NCBI GenBank assembly: GCA_965153355.1
Contig: OZ231126.1
Span: forward strand, 100,192,001 to 100,256,000
Direction: 5' to 3'
From: Flaccisagitta enflata
Taxonomy: Eukaryota; Chaetognatha; Sagittoidea; Aphragmophora
DNA: 64,000 bases
Shown here: piece after piece, positions 1 through 10,650 of the stretch
Layout of the letters: every line of letters begins with the position of its first letter
How positions within the stretch are numbered: the stretch's first letter is position 1
The notes under the pieces: model-generated
What the model saw: only the letters and a program-made list of their open reading frames with translations
Database searches by the model: none
Told to the model about the DNA's origin: nothing
Made by a program: the position numbers and the translations under genes

Positions 1-1333
1 GACTCATAGATGTGCATGAGCGAGACAGATATTACATAAAAGAACTATAGATTCTAATAATGATTCAATGCAAACTTCAACCTCATCCTAAAGATGGTTC
101 CTGGTTGAATCAAGAGTTGTGCTGTAGCTAATTTAAAAAATCTTTGGCAAAGAACCAAATCAAATAGGGTGCATTGGGTGATTTTCACCACTTTAGGCAT
201 CCTGACAGGCGTATTGTAGAGTCGCGTGCACGCGATTAAAAACTTTCACAGGCTTAGATTCACCCATTACTTTTGAAGGATGTGGAGAAATCGATTCATG
301 TATTTTTGATGAATGCATTTCGAAAAATCGGTTCCTGACATGACATGGCACTTAAAACTCAGTGTAATCAAGTAAATGTTTCGCTGGACTCATGTCTCAA
401 CCCAAAAAGCGAGTGAGATGAGTGATGGTGCTGATGGATACATTAAACTTGCTTGGAAGTGCGAACTGCAGTATCAAATAGAATGAATTCACTCCCTCAG
501 AATGAAAGGAATCACTGAAGAAACAGATAATAAAGAAAGAAACAGAAATAAGAAAAACGACAAAGGGTGGGGAGGGGGGGGGGATGGGGTGCGAGGAAAA
601 GGATGAGGATGATAACTTTTAAAAGACGATAGCCGCAGTTGACACTACCATCAATATTTCCTCCTTACATAATCTTTCTTAGTGATTCAAAAAAGAGTTT
701 TTTTTTATTTTTTGTTTCAACTGACGGATGAGGAACAATGGGAGAGAACAAAAATAAAAGTAACTTGTGATATCTTTGAAATGTTGGATGTGTTATCAAA
801 AGTTTCAATTTCTGTGCATCTATACATTAGTTTGCATGGGTGTGCTTAATGCAAGTTTGAGAGTCTTTGAGCTCTTGTAACTTAATTTGCAAGAAATACG
901 CATGATGGGCAACTCTAACATTTCGTGACAAAATCGGATGGAAAGTGAACAAAAAGAAAGAATGGGAATTTTGGGCCTGCGGGTTCCAGAATATCGCCCT
1001 AAACAAAGAGACGGGAATGGCGGGGGGGGGGGGAAAGAGGGGATGGTGGAGAGGGGCAAGATGTAGGATCAAATTGTGCAGAGTCTTAGCCATGAAATTG
1101 TTGTAATCTAGAAATATCATTCTTATTTTTGCTCCAATTCAAAATTCAGTCAATACTGCAAGTGTCCCATTTCAAAACTACTACCTATGCTTTGCTACAG
1201 CCATGTCATTACATGTCTCCAATATGCATCGCCTAGCCTCGTGATTTCCTTACTGGCATCTGAGTAATTTCGTTGTCAATGACACTGAGGCTTAATAATG
1301 GTTAGGCAGCCATTTATTCAGGTTTCCGGTTTT
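1..1333. other. Gene-poor stretch, no supported gene
   Basis: I see no convincing coding region. The short open frames near 820-1120 run through G/C homopolymers (for example the G-run at 1022-1031) and show no protein character. The stretch includes a poly-G tract around 569-583 and one terminal remnant of the dispersed GTCGCG repeat family at 220-237. Confidence 0.6.
220..244 (+). repeat. Right-end remnant of GTCGCG (Helentron-like) family
   Basis: TTGTAGAGTCGCGTGC is followed by ACGCGATTAAAAA. This is the conserved palindromic right end of the family described at 19382-21067, with one mismatch in the 18-bp palindrome. No left end is seen within the window. Confidence 0.6.
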
Positions 1334-1655
1334 AAGTCGCGTGCTACGCGATTCTACACCCCGCTATGTCGGTCCGCTTTCACACAGGGGAATTTTCTCC
1401 TCCTTCTTCTCCTCCTTCTCCTTACACCCCCCCCCCCCACCTCCAGGCCCATATCTCAGCCTCGAACCCCATATCCCAGCCTTGGCCTGGAGGTGGGGGG
1501 AGGGGGAAGAAGGAGGAGGAGAAAATTCCCCTGTGTGAAAGCATAGGTCATCGATCCCTTCGGAGCCGCTTCCCTGCTCCCCCCTCAACTTCAACCACAA
1601 CCTACTAGGGCAGGGCACGGATACCGCTGACCATCTAACGCTTTTGCGACTAATC
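1334..1655. repeat. Hairpin repeat adjoining a GTCGCG end
   Basis: A GTCGCG-family end (AAGTCGCGTGCTACGCGATT, then CTACACCCCGCTATGTC) runs directly into an inverted repeat. CTTTCACACAGGGGAATTTT at 1377 is mirrored by AAAATTCCCCTGTGTGAAAG ending at 1541. After the hairpin comes the family's usual tail, GGCAGGGCACGGATACCGC, then TGACCATCTAACGCTTTTGC and GACTA. The core is pyrimidine-rich on one arm and purine-rich on the other. Confidence 0.75.
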
Positions 1656-1673
1656 ACTTTTTCGGCGTTTTTG

Positions 1674-1856
1674 GGCAGCGGCCCCGAAGGGGCCGATGAC
1701 CTATGCTTTCACACAGGGCAAATTTCTCCTCCTTCTCCTCCTTCTTCTCCTTCGCTTTCAGCCTCGAGACCCAAATCCCAGCCTCAAGGCCCAAATCCCA
1801 GCCTTGAGGCTCCAATTCTAACCTTGAGGCTCAAATCCCAGTCTCCACTATTATAG
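1674..1856 (+). repeat. Left half of a hairpin repeat (truncated)
   Basis: It starts GGGCAGCGGCCCCGAAGGGG, then CGATGACCTATGCTTTCACA, the canonical left arm. It continues into CTCC repeats and about 20-bp units of the type GGCCCAAATCCCAGCCTCAA. The mirrored right arm is absent: it stops near CACTATTATAG. A similar right-half fragment lies at 4130-4350. Confidence 0.7.
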
Positions 1857-1859
1857 GTT

Positions 1860-2660
1860 TCGTCATCTACGGCAGCGACCCCCAAATGCACTTGGTGTAA
1901 TGAATTGGGCTGAAAACAGTTTGTTGTGATTGAGTATCACTTCATGTAATGCAAAAAGTTTCCACAAAAAATATATTCAGTGTTAAGGACAAAGATAACT
2001 ATTTCTTACATTGGACACATAGTCACTAGCCAACCTTCAAGGCATGGAAAAGTTGTGACGCGAACCATGATTAGGTTTTTCAACATGCTGAATTCAATCC
2101 TGTTTTCATTTTTCCGTTTGACTTTTGTCTTTCCGATTTTCAATTCGATTCATCTTTGTCGTCCATCTGCCCCATCAGCCTGGACCAGCCTGCCGAGATA
2201 TCCATACAAAGTTGCTTCCCATCCCCAATTGTTTCGAATTGTTTTGCATTTTTTTGCTTAAATTTGCTTTTGCGGTGTCACAAAAAAATCGAGTTTGTAG
2301 TTCCCTTGGAAAATTGCTCTATTTCTATGTTTCGGCGATCGAGGGAGGAAGTTAATCAATATGTGATAGTGGCAGATTCTTTATGTCATCTCTCTCTTCA
2401 TCTTCGTTTCCTCATCAGAGGGATGAAAATCTTAAGCATCATAGACCTTGTCGATTAATGTACCTAAAGGACTAACCCTATGTTGTGATTTAAAATATTT
2501 GGTGTGATTTTTTGTCTGGCTATCGATCCCCAATGCTTTGATTGAGGTTTGGTGTCATGTGCTATGTCCTCAGTCCATCCTTCAATTATTTTCAATTTGA
2601 TTGTCATTCTAAAGACTCCCAAAGTCAAATCATGACTGTCCTAAGCCTGTTTTGTTCTTT
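1860..2660. other. No supported gene
   Basis: AT-rich sequence with short overlapping open frames that lack recognisable domains or codon bias. I see nothing that can be named. Confidence 0.5.
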
Positions 2661-2661
2661 T

Positions 2662-2856
2662 TAGTCGCGCACTACGCAACTCTACACCCCACTTTGCCCG
2701 TCCGTTGGTTAGTCAGTTGGTCACATTTTCCTTTTTGCATGTTTCCACGGTCTTTGGCCTTGCTGCTCCAGCTCACTGCTCTAGTGACCTCAATCACGTC
2801 CCGTGCCTATACGTATGCCGCACGCAACCGGGATAGCCTGTACACGGCCTTGTTTT
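2662..2856 (-). mobile_element. GTCGCG-family (Helentron-like) element, reverse copy
   Basis: Read on the minus strand it starts ACAAGGCCGTGTACAGGC and ends at the stem TAGTCGCGCACTACGCAACT before T-rich flanks. The inner terminal box at 2820-2828 (GCACGCAAC) is the partner of the outer box at 2664. The interior contains the conserved GGTTAGTCAGTTGGTCAC and CTCTAGTGACCTCAATCACG segments shared with 42472-42657. Confidence 0.7.
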
Positions 2857-3177
2857 GTTTGTTTTTTTTGGTCGTGGATACGCAACTCCACACCTTACGG
2901 TGTCGGGCGGTCGGTTGGTTGGTAAGTGTGGCCGTCTGTCGACCCGTCCCAAATATTTTTGAATTGCGACTGGTTTTCTCATTACAGCCCATGCCCAACC
3001 ATCCGCAACTATCTGGCGTGTGTGTACGTCAGGGCTAAGGATGCGAGGGATTTTCAAAAGCGTTCGCGTTCGCGTTTTCCAGCAGCCCGCGCATCGTGTT
3101 ACGCATCGCATCCAATGTTTTTGGTTGCTAACGCGTTCGCGTTACGCGTTTTTAACGCTTCCTACACTTTTTTCTTT

Positions 3178-3181
3178 TAAA

Positions 3182-3241
<60 letters not shown>

Positions 3242-3244
3242 AAC
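3178..3244 (+). repeat. (GAAA)n microsatellite
   Basis: About 16 perfect GAAA units. The open frame reading KERKKERK across it is a by-product of the repeat. Confidence 0.95.
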
Positions 3245-3430
3245 AAGCCCGACCAGGCAACGATGCATCCTGGCTGTGTCTTTGCGTGTATTGATTATGT
3301 GATATATATGGAGAGACAGTTGGACAAACAGACGGGTGAAATGATTAAGTAGTCAGGCGTTCATATTTTGAAAATCTTCCAAGGTGCATAATTTTCTCTC
3401 ATCAAGTTTGGTCAAAGCCTCCTATACTAT

Positions 3431-3455
3431 AGAGTTCTCGTCCGCAACTAAAAAC
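3431..3455 (+). repeat. Right-end remnant of GTCGCG family (variant stem)
   Basis: TATAGAGTTCTCGTCCGCAA is followed by CTAAAAA. This matches the variant right end GTCCGCGACTAAAAA seen at 17598-17613. No left partner was found. Confidence 0.45.
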
Positions 3456-3459
3456 AGAC

Positions 3460-4125
3460 GGACGAACCGAGGGACATATCAACAGACCCACCAACCAAAA
3501 TCATTAAACGTGGCCTTTAGCTGTATTGCACGCAACTAATAACTAGTAATCAAATGAAAGACGAGGGTAAATTTTAACATAATGCATATCCAGTTTAACT
3601 TCGTTTAAGCTTTTTTTTAATCATTAACTTGCTTTGTTGTATTTTCTGTCCATCTATTAGTGATGATCGATACAAAAAAGTCTGAAAATGCTCATTTCCA
3701 CCCCTCCTTACCCATCCTTGACTGGTATTACACCCCTGGGGTACTTGTTGTATTCGTCCATGTGCAGTCTCTTATAAAAAGTGCTCAATCTTGTCTAAAG
3801 TATAAAGTAATACCAAGTCACATTCGTTAGTAGATAATGGTTGGCCATCGCTTAGCAATCCAACATAACTGCAGCTGAGGTTGCAAATTTCTAGAAAAAC
3901 GAATCAGCAATCTCCCTTGCTTTGAATATGAGCTTACAATTTGTGCCTAATTGCGAAGCGATCAAAAATGGGAAATACCGAAAAACCTTTTCTCCGAGGC
4001 AATGACCAAAATGAAGTTTGATGCAAAACTTGAAAAATACTTAACCCACGAATAAGAAAAGAATATCATCAGCTAACGAATGGTAAATGACATCGATCAT
4101 ACGGGGTCGCTGACCAAAATAAGCT
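3460..4125. other. No supported gene
   Basis: Unique-looking AT-rich DNA. I find no open frame of note and no repeat structure that I can support. Confidence 0.5.
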
Positions 4126-4129
4126 AAAT

Positions 4130-4470
4130 CTATAATAGTGGTCTCGAGGCTCAAATCTCAGCCAAGAGGCTCAAATCCCTGCCTCTAAGCTCAAATCCCA
4201 GCTTCAAGGCCCTGATTCCAGCCTCCAGGCTCAAATAAAAATAGCATAGGTCATCGGCTCCTTCGGGGCCGCTGCCCCTCTCACCATCTCACACCCTCAT
4301 ACACTCACTTAGGGGCATCGGGTACCGCTGACCATCTAACGCTTTTGCGACTATTGAGCTTTTTAAGCATACGGCTCATGCCCGGATGCCCTAGTGACCT
4401 TTTCCAGCACTGCTCCTGCCCACCCGCACGCAACTAGGGTAGCCGTGTATGCGGCCTTGTTGTTGGATAA
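4130..4470 (+). repeat. Right half of hairpin repeat joined to a GTCGCG-family head
   Basis: Units of GGCTCAAATCTCAGCC type lead into GGTCATCGGCTCCTTCGGGG and CCGCTGCCC, the right arm. Then comes the tail GGCATCGGGTACCGCTGACC and CATCTAACGCTTTTGCGACT. It is followed without a gap by GTGACCTTTTCCAGCACTGC and GGTAGCCGTGTATGCGGCCT, the inner head of the GTCGCG family. The same join recurs at 7300-7445. Confidence 0.65.
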
Positions 4471-5290
4471 TTTGCGTGTTCAAGAAAAAAATCATTGGAT
4501 TTTCAAGATGACATTAAGTAACTTTGAGGGAAAAGAGGGAAAGATAATGAGCGTTGTGAGGTCTCTATCGCATGACAATAAGGGAAACTGTAAAAGAGAA
4601 AATTCCACATGGAACATAAGAAAAATGTTCACGCTGCTGGGGCAGTCTGTGACAAGCGGACTAAGGCTGGAGCCATGACCTTTTTGATTTCTTTCATTTT
4701 TGGTATATAGTATCACCCTATGGAGATGTACTCTCATGACAAAAATTTTGGCTCCATCACCCCTTGGTGGGGGTGATAGGGGGTGACAAATTTTTAGGGT
4801 GGCTGTCACTGTGCTTATTTTTTTTTTTTTTTTTTTTTTTTTATGGTGTCTTCCCGTGAAAGACTCAAGATATTTTAAGAACTGAATTAACATAAATAAA
4901 GTAAGGGCTTGTCATTGAAAAAACTGAAAAAATCAAAATTTTAAAAATTTCAAAATTCTAGGCCAAAAAAGGGGGTATTTTGGTGATTTTGGCACTTAGG
5001 GACGTGAAACTCAAATTATCGACTTAACCTATGGATTCCTTATGTCGCGCTGAAATTTAGCATAGAATTTGCTACCCATGCCCAATGAATCATGATTTTT
5101 ATAAAACGAAATTAGCAGAAATTTTTTTCTTAGGTGTTTTCAATAAAGTTATGAATCAACATATTTTGCATGGATAAACTTTCACATGCCAGTTTTGACC
5201 TCAAACTTCTCATTTCATGGTTGAAAAAAAGGTGAAAAAGATAGAAAAATTCAGTTTGTTTTTCTACCATGACCTACACAGAATTACAAG

Positions 5291-5404
5291 TTTGCATAAA
5301 AAATCAAAATATCAACAAAATAAGAACATAACGCGATCCCTAAATCATGTACTGACAGCGCTATGTTCTTATTTTGTTGATATTTTGATTTTCCATGCAA
5401 ATTA
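5291..5404. repeat. Local hairpin in the left arm
   Basis: TTTGCATAAAAAATCAAAAT, then ATCAACAAAATAAGAACATA at 5291-5332, is mirrored by TATGTTCTTATTTTGTTGAT and ATTTTGATTTTCCATGCAAA at 5362-5401. The stem is about 40 bp with a ~30-nt loop. A related hairpin, also with TATGTTCTT at the stem, is at 10163-10254. Confidence 0.85.
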
Positions 5405-5502
5405 AAAAATGAGATGCTTGTAAAAGATTTCTTCACTCTTTTGGTACTTTATCATCGAATTTATCTCAATCATTTTGCATTTATCTCATTTGGCGATTAC
5501 AG

Positions 5503-5604
5503 AATGGAGATCCTTCATAACCTGATATTTCAAGGTTTGAAAAAAAAGATAGATATATTGACTAAAGCAAAATCAGTGGTGGAAAAGGTAACTATGTCCT
5601 CTGG
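5503..5604 (+). CDS. Candidate small internal exon, unknown gene
   Basis: A 102-bp open segment lies between an acceptor-like CATTTGGCGATTACAG and a strong donor, TCTGG followed by GTAAGTAC. Its length is a multiple of three and both edges fall at the same codon position (phase 2-2). The encoded ~34 residues (MEILHNLIFQGLKKKIDI and onward) match no family I recognise. It sits in a part of the inverted-repeat arm absent from the other arm, so it could equally be transposon or chance sequence. Confidence 0.22.
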
Positions 5605-6127
5605 GTAAGTACTTCCGGTTTAATTTTTAGTGCGTCTTATGTCAATTTTTCTGTGGGTAGATAGAAATTGTGTCAAGCATAGAACTGCTAGAGGGGTAAA
5701 TTTTGATTCAAAAATGCCCGAAATGGTCATTTTTTTGGTTAAAAATCCTTATTTCTCGCGGAACTAATACCATTATTGGACAAAACACCTGTGATTGGTT
5801 TCAAACAGAAAACATTTAGTAATGAAATACAAAAAATGAAGTGTGGGCTCCTAAGGGGGCCACACTGGGCCATAAAAATCTTGAATATAGTTAAAATTGA
5901 CCAAAATTGTGTTGTGATTTTTTCTGTTTTGCTTTGAAATTTCCAATTTGGCATTTGGTGATGTGATTATGTACAACAGCTACATGAAACAGATAAGATA
6001 CCTTCAGGGTTTGAATTTGGGAGCCCATGAAAAGCCAAATATTGTGATTTTTGGGGTTTGAATTTTTTATGCGTAACTTTTGATTGAATGGAACAAGATT
6101 TATTTAAGTAACCCATGCCCCACTCAT

Positions 6128-6585
6128 TTTTTTGGGCAGCAGCCTCCAAGGGGACAAACTCATGTAGAACATGAAGGTGATCTGTTTGTATGTCCGTTTG
6201 TAAGTTCATCTCCCTTCAGTGCTTCATCTCTCTTGGGGCCTATTCTGACCAATATTTTGCTTACTGGCTCAAATCCGAACAATATGACCCAAATCTAAGC
6301 ATAGTGGCCCAAATCCAAGCAGAATGGCTCAAATCCAGGAAGAATGGCTCATATCCTAGCAAAATCAAATGCATATCTGGCTAAAAAATCTCAATTCTGG
6401 CCTGAGATTCATCATTTTGGCCCCTTAGACCTATGGCTTCATATACCCAGATTCTGGCCGCTGAGACTAAAATCCTGGCCTAAAAATCCCAGATCTTGGC
6501 CTCTGAGACCCAAATTTGGGCCTGCCACCCCCCTTCAACTTAACCAACAAAGGGATTGGGAACTGCTGGGACAGGGTACTGCTAC
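6128..6585 (+). repeat. Left half of a type-B hairpin repeat
   Basis: GGGCAGCAGCCTCCAAGGGG, then ACAAACTCATGTAGAACATG, is the type-B left arm (compare 7660). It is followed by units such as TGGCCCAAATCCAAGC. No mirrored right arm is present; it fades into a degraded tail, GGGACAGGGTACTGC. Confidence 0.65.
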
Positions 6586-6640
6586 AATACACTGTCTTTT
6601 GTCATTTTTCCATATCATTCAATGAGAATCTAACATTTCT

Positions 6641-7446
6641 AGTCGCGTGCAATGCAACTCTACATCCCGCTATGTCAGTCAGTTGGTTGGTTGGTTGGTT
6701 GGTTGGTTGGTTGGTCGGTCCCCTTTTGGGCAGCGGCCCCAAAGGGGTCGATGACCTATGCTTTTACACATATGGAGAATTTTCTCCTTCATTTCCTTCC
6801 TCTTCTTCTTCTTCTCCTTCTCCTTCTCCGTCCCCCCCTCAAATCCCAGTCTTGAGGCGCAAACTCCAGTCTTGAGGCGCAAATTCCAGTCTTGAGGCCC
6901 ATATCCCAGCCTTGAGGCCCAAATTGTTGCCTAAAGGCCAAAATCTTAGCCTGGAGGCCCAGATCCCAGCCTTGAGGCCCAAATCTCAGTCTCGAGGTCC
7001 AAATCTCAGCCAAGAGATTTTGGCCTTTAGGCCAGGATTTGGGCCTCAAGGCTGGGATATGGGCCTAAAGACTGGAATTTTGGCCTCAAGACTGGAGTTT
7101 GGGCCTCAAGACTGGGATTTGAGGGGTAGGGACGGAGGAAGAGGAGGAGAAGAAGAAGAAGAAGAAGAAAGAGAAGAAGGAGAAAATTCCCCATATGTGT
7201 GAAAGCATAGGTCATTGATCCCTTTGGGGCCGCTGCCCTGCCTCCTCTTCAACTTGAAGTACAACCTACTCAGGCAGGGCACGGGTACCGCTGACCATCT
7301 GACGCTTTTGCGACTATTTACTTTTTTGACGTTTTTGAGCTTTTTTAGCAAACAACTTCTGCCCAGATGACCCAGTGACCTTTTCCAGCACTGCTCCTGC
7401 CCATCCGCACACGACTAGGGTAGCCGTGTATCCGGCCTTGTTTTTT
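6641..7446 (-). mobile_element. GTCGCG-family element carrying a complete hairpin repeat
   Basis: The left edge is AGTCGCGTGCAATGCAACTC, TACATCCCGC and a (GGTT)n tract. Inside lies a full hairpin at about 6726-7248: GGGCAGCGGCCCCAAAGGGG on one side and CCCTTTGGGGCCGCTGCCC on the other, with mirrored CTTGAGGCCCAAAT-type units. Then comes the hairpin tail ending GCTTTTGCGACTA, and the family's inner head (GTGACCTTTTCCAGCACTGC, CACACGACTAGGGTAGCCG, TATCCGGCCTTGTTT). So the hairpin sits exactly where other copies carry tandem-repeat cargo. Confidence 0.7.
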
Positions 7447-7659
7447 TTTTTTGGGCAATTTTCCATGTTAATCAATGACATCCTGGTCAGAAGGCAGATA
7501 GACCAACGGACAGATAGATGGATGGACAAATTCCCCCTATATTTCATAGGATGTTGTCCCCTTTGGGGCCACTGCCCTACTCCCCCTCGACATAAATCAC
7601 AAATAACTCAAGCAAGGCACGGGAACCACTCACCACTTACTGCCTTTTAACTGCTTTTT

Positions 7660-8462
7660 GGGCAGCGGCCCCGAAGGGGACAAACTCCTGTAGAACACAG
7701 GGGGAATCTGTCCGTCCATCCGTCCGTCCATACGTCCGTCCATTCCCCCCCCCCCCGCCCCACCCTCGGCTTCGTCTCCTTTGGGGCCCAAATCCAAACT
7801 GTATGGCCCAAATCCAAGCAAAATGGTCCAAATCCGCCCAAAATTGGCCAAATCCAGGCAAAATGGCCTACAACCAGGTAAAATGGGCCTTATCTGGCTA
7901 GAAAACCTGAATTCTGGCCTGAGTTCTATCATCTTGGCCCCTTAAACTTAGATTCTGGCTCCAAAAACCAACATCCAAGCCTTAGAGACCCAGATCCTGA
8001 CCTTTGGGACCCAGATTCTGACCTCCAAGACCTAGGTGCTGGCCTAAAAGACCTAAATCTAGCCTCAGAGGACCAAATCCTGACCTCAGAAACTGAAATC
8101 CTTGCCTCTGAGACCAAAATTGGTCTCTGAGACCCAGATTCTGGCCTCAGAGACCCAGATCCTGGCCTGCTCCTGCCTCAACTTAACCTACAAACTATAC
8201 AAAAATGGCAAGGGTACCATTGTCCATATTCTGCCTTTTGTCAGTTCTCCTTGATATTCAATGAAAATTTGAATAACAGGGCATCCTGGACAGAAGGAAG
8301 GCAAACAGGACGGACGGACGGACGAATGGATGGACAGACGGACAGATTCCCCCTGTGTTCTACAGGACTTCGTCCCCTTTGGGGATGCTGCCCTGCTCCC
8401 TCTCAACCTTCATCACTTCCTACTCAAGCAGGGCACGGGTACCGCTGACCACTTACTGCCTT
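7660..8462. repeat. Type-B hairpin repeat with tail
   Basis: The arms GGGCAGCGGCCCCGAAGGGG..CTCCTGTAGAACACAGGGGG and CCCCCTGTGTTCTACAGGAC..CCTTTGGGGATGCTGCCC enclose TCCGTCCATCCG/GGACGGACGGAC mirrored tracts. The core is of TGGCCCAAATCCAAGC-like units at left and GAGACCCAGATTCTGGCC-like units at right. The tail carries GCAGGGCACGGGTACCGCTG. Open frames here are shadows of the repeats. Confidence 0.8.
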
Positions 8463-8548
8463 TGTGTTTTCTAGCCAACTAAAAAAACTAAGAAATTTAG
8501 AAATATTTTGGGCGGATGGAGTTACGGACTGACAGACTAAGGTAAAGA

Positions 8549-8570
8549 GTTGCATGCACGTGACAAAAAA
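8549..8570 (+). repeat. Right-end remnant of GTCGCG family
   Basis: AGAGTTGCATGCACGTGACA and AAAAA follow a GACTGACAGAC-like tract. This is the same layout as other right ends, with a diverged palindrome. Confidence 0.45.
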
Positions 8571-8733
8571 TTGTTTATCTTTTTGAACCCCTAGATAGCA
8601 AGCTATCAAATGAAAGATATTTTCATCAGGATTAACAACAATATGCTGTCATAAAATAAGTTGAACCAACTGCAAAATTATTTATTCAAAGTCCAGCTAA
8701 AAACCTTAAATTTTCAACCCTTTTTTTTTAAAG

Positions 8734-8937
8734 AACCCTCAATCATTGTAGATAGCTTAAGATCATTGGAACAAGGCTTTACTGTCTTTAGATTAGGTAA
8801 TGAAAAATTGTGGAAAGAAAAAGAAAACTTAGATTTGAAAGAAAACAAAAAACTGAAGTATTCACATTTAAGCTGTGCTTATTTGTCACTATCATCTCCA
8901 TTAAAACGATCTAATGTGATTTCTGTAGTTCAACCAG
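8734..8937 (+). CDS. Candidate internal exon, unknown host gene
   Basis: A 204-bp open segment encodes about 68 residues, beginning EPSIIVDSLRSLEQGFTVFR and including a charged Lys/Glu-rich middle. It is preceded by a polypyrimidine tract and AG (TTTTTTTTTAAAG) and ends in CAACCAG followed by the near-consensus donor GTAAGTCTG. The length is divisible by three and both boundaries are phase 1. That combination is unusual for random sequence in this window and fits a real internal exon. I do not recognise the protein, and I see no neighbouring exon of matching phase; the 5503-5604 candidate ends in phase 2. It could also be an exon of an unrecognised transposon. Confidence 0.38.
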
Positions 8938-9054
8938 GTAAGTCTGTATCACTTTGCTCAGGTCTGTTTGGATTGAAATTTTAGTATTTTATAAGAATGA
9001 TCATGAATGATTGCAGATGGGTGACTTGATTTTAGCTAGAAAAAACATTGGGTC

Positions 9055-9960
9055 AAAAACTTGGGTGGGGCATGGGTCACTAGAAAAAATCTTATTCCAT
9101 TCAAACAAAAGTTTTGCAAAAAAAATTCAAACCTCAAAAATGACAATATTTGGCCTTTCATGGGCTCTCAAATTCAAACCCTGAAGATAATCCATCTGAT
9201 TCATGTAGCTGCTTCACATAATCACATCATCCCAATATTGCAAAATTAGAAACTTCCTTTCCAAATGATTTGGTTTTTGAGCAAAACAAAAAAAATCACA
9301 ATATTGGTCATTTTAAACAATGTTTAAAATTTTCATCGCCCTGCTTCGCCCCCCTAAGAGCCCACATCTCATTTTTTGTATTTCATTAGTAAATATTTTC
9401 TGTTTGAAACCAATCACAGGTGCTTTGTCCAATTATGATATAAGTTCTGTAAGAAAAAAGGATTTTTAACCAAAAAATAACCATTTTGAGTCGAAATTTA
9501 CCCCTCTAGGAATTCTATACTCAACAGAATTTCTATCCACCATTAGTAAAATTGACATGTGAAATCCATTGGTGAAGTCAAAAATTTGAGTTTCACGACC
9601 CTAACGGCCATAATCACCTAAATACCCCCTTTCTTGTCCTAAAATTTTGAAATTTTCAAAATCTTGATTTTTTGGGTTTTTTTTTTTAAAGAATAGCCCT
9701 TAGTTTTTTTAATTCAATTCAATTCTTGAAATATCATAAGTCTTTCATGGGAAGATACAATAAAAAAAAGAAATAAGCATATAAACAGCCCCCCTAAAAA
9801 TTTGTCACCCCCCTATCACCCCCACCAAGGGGTGATGGAGCCAAAATTTTTGTCATGAGAGTACATCCATAGGGTGATACTATATACCAAAAATGAAAGA
9901 AATCAAAGAGGTCGTGGTTCCAACCTTTGTCCGCTTGGCCTAATGAAAATCTTCTCATTC
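9055..9960 (-). repeat. Right arm of the long inverted repeat pair
   Basis: This is the reverse complement of landmarks in 4633-6125: GGGGCATGGGTCACTAG, CATGGGCTCTCAAATTCAAA, CCAATCACAGGTGC, CCAAGGGGTGATGGAGCC, TATACCAAAAATGAAAGAAA. Its outer end includes GGTTCCAACCTTTGTCCGCT. Confidence 0.75.
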
Positions 9961-10650
9961 AGTGAACGCTAGTCTTTCTAGGAATTCTGTCTTCAGGGTA
10001 CGACAAAGTGCCGAGGTATATCTTGGTAAATATTTTATTGCAAAATTTGCATCCAAATAGTAAAAAAGAGCAAGTAAAGCTAACATTAACTAATTATTTT
10101 TACTTAAAAATATTCAAAATTCAATAATTTGTTCACTGATAGGAGGCTTGTTAAAATTATAACTTTGCATGGAAAATGAAAAAACTCAAAAATGAAGAAC
10201 ATAGCCCCCTTCCAAACTTGATTATGGAGGGGGCTATGTTCTTAGAAATGCAAAATTTCTTTGCATTTGTGTGTCTTATAATTTTGACAGCAGCATTGAA
10301 ATAAAAAATGTAAGCACAGTTTTCTCAAAAATCCTTTTTTCCTTTGCTTTTCTCATATGAATTGCTGATTTAAAGGTTCATTTGAGGTCAGCTTATGGCA
10401 GAGACATACACATAGAGTATTTCTGGAGACCGTTTGTCTCATAAAAATATCTGTTGCATCATAATTATTCAACCATAGTTGAAAAAATGGGGTGAAACAT
10501 TTAATGTTGACATCAATTGCTCGTCGTCATATACCAAAAATGAAAGAAATCAAACAGGTCATGGTTCCAACCTTGGTCCGCTTGGCCTAATGAACGCTAG
10601 TCTTTCTAGGAATTCTGTCTTCAGGGTACGACAAAGTGCCCGAGCACGCG
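9890..10650 (+). repeat. Direct duplication of an inverted-repeat end
   Basis: ATATACCAAAAATGAAAGAA, CCAACCTT(T/G)GTCCGCTTGG and GCTAGTCTTTCTAGGAATTC, TGTCTTCAGGGTACGAC occur at 9890-10012 and again at 10530-10643. The second copy lacks about 20 bp (AAATCTTCTCATTCAGTG). Between them lies the hairpin at 10163-10254, whose stem AAGAACATAGCCCCCT pairs with AGGGGGCTATGTTCTT. Confidence 0.8.

Larger units (their letters stand above)
4633..6125 (+). repeat. Left arm of a long inverted repeat pair
   Basis: This segment is the imperfect reverse complement of 9055-9960. Shared landmarks are GGTATATAGTATCACCCTAT, the palindromic CCATCACCCCTTGGTGGGGG block, CACCTGTGATTGGTTTCAAA, and the outer GTAACCCATGCCCCAC. 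This arm is longer because 5040-5636 has no counterpart in the right arm. The pair encloses about 2.9 kb of hairpin-family repeats. Confidence 0.75.

Noticed and set aside
2652-3038. 128-codon plus-strand ORF
   Set aside because: Runs through a GTCGCG-family element and T-rich DNA, with no domain.
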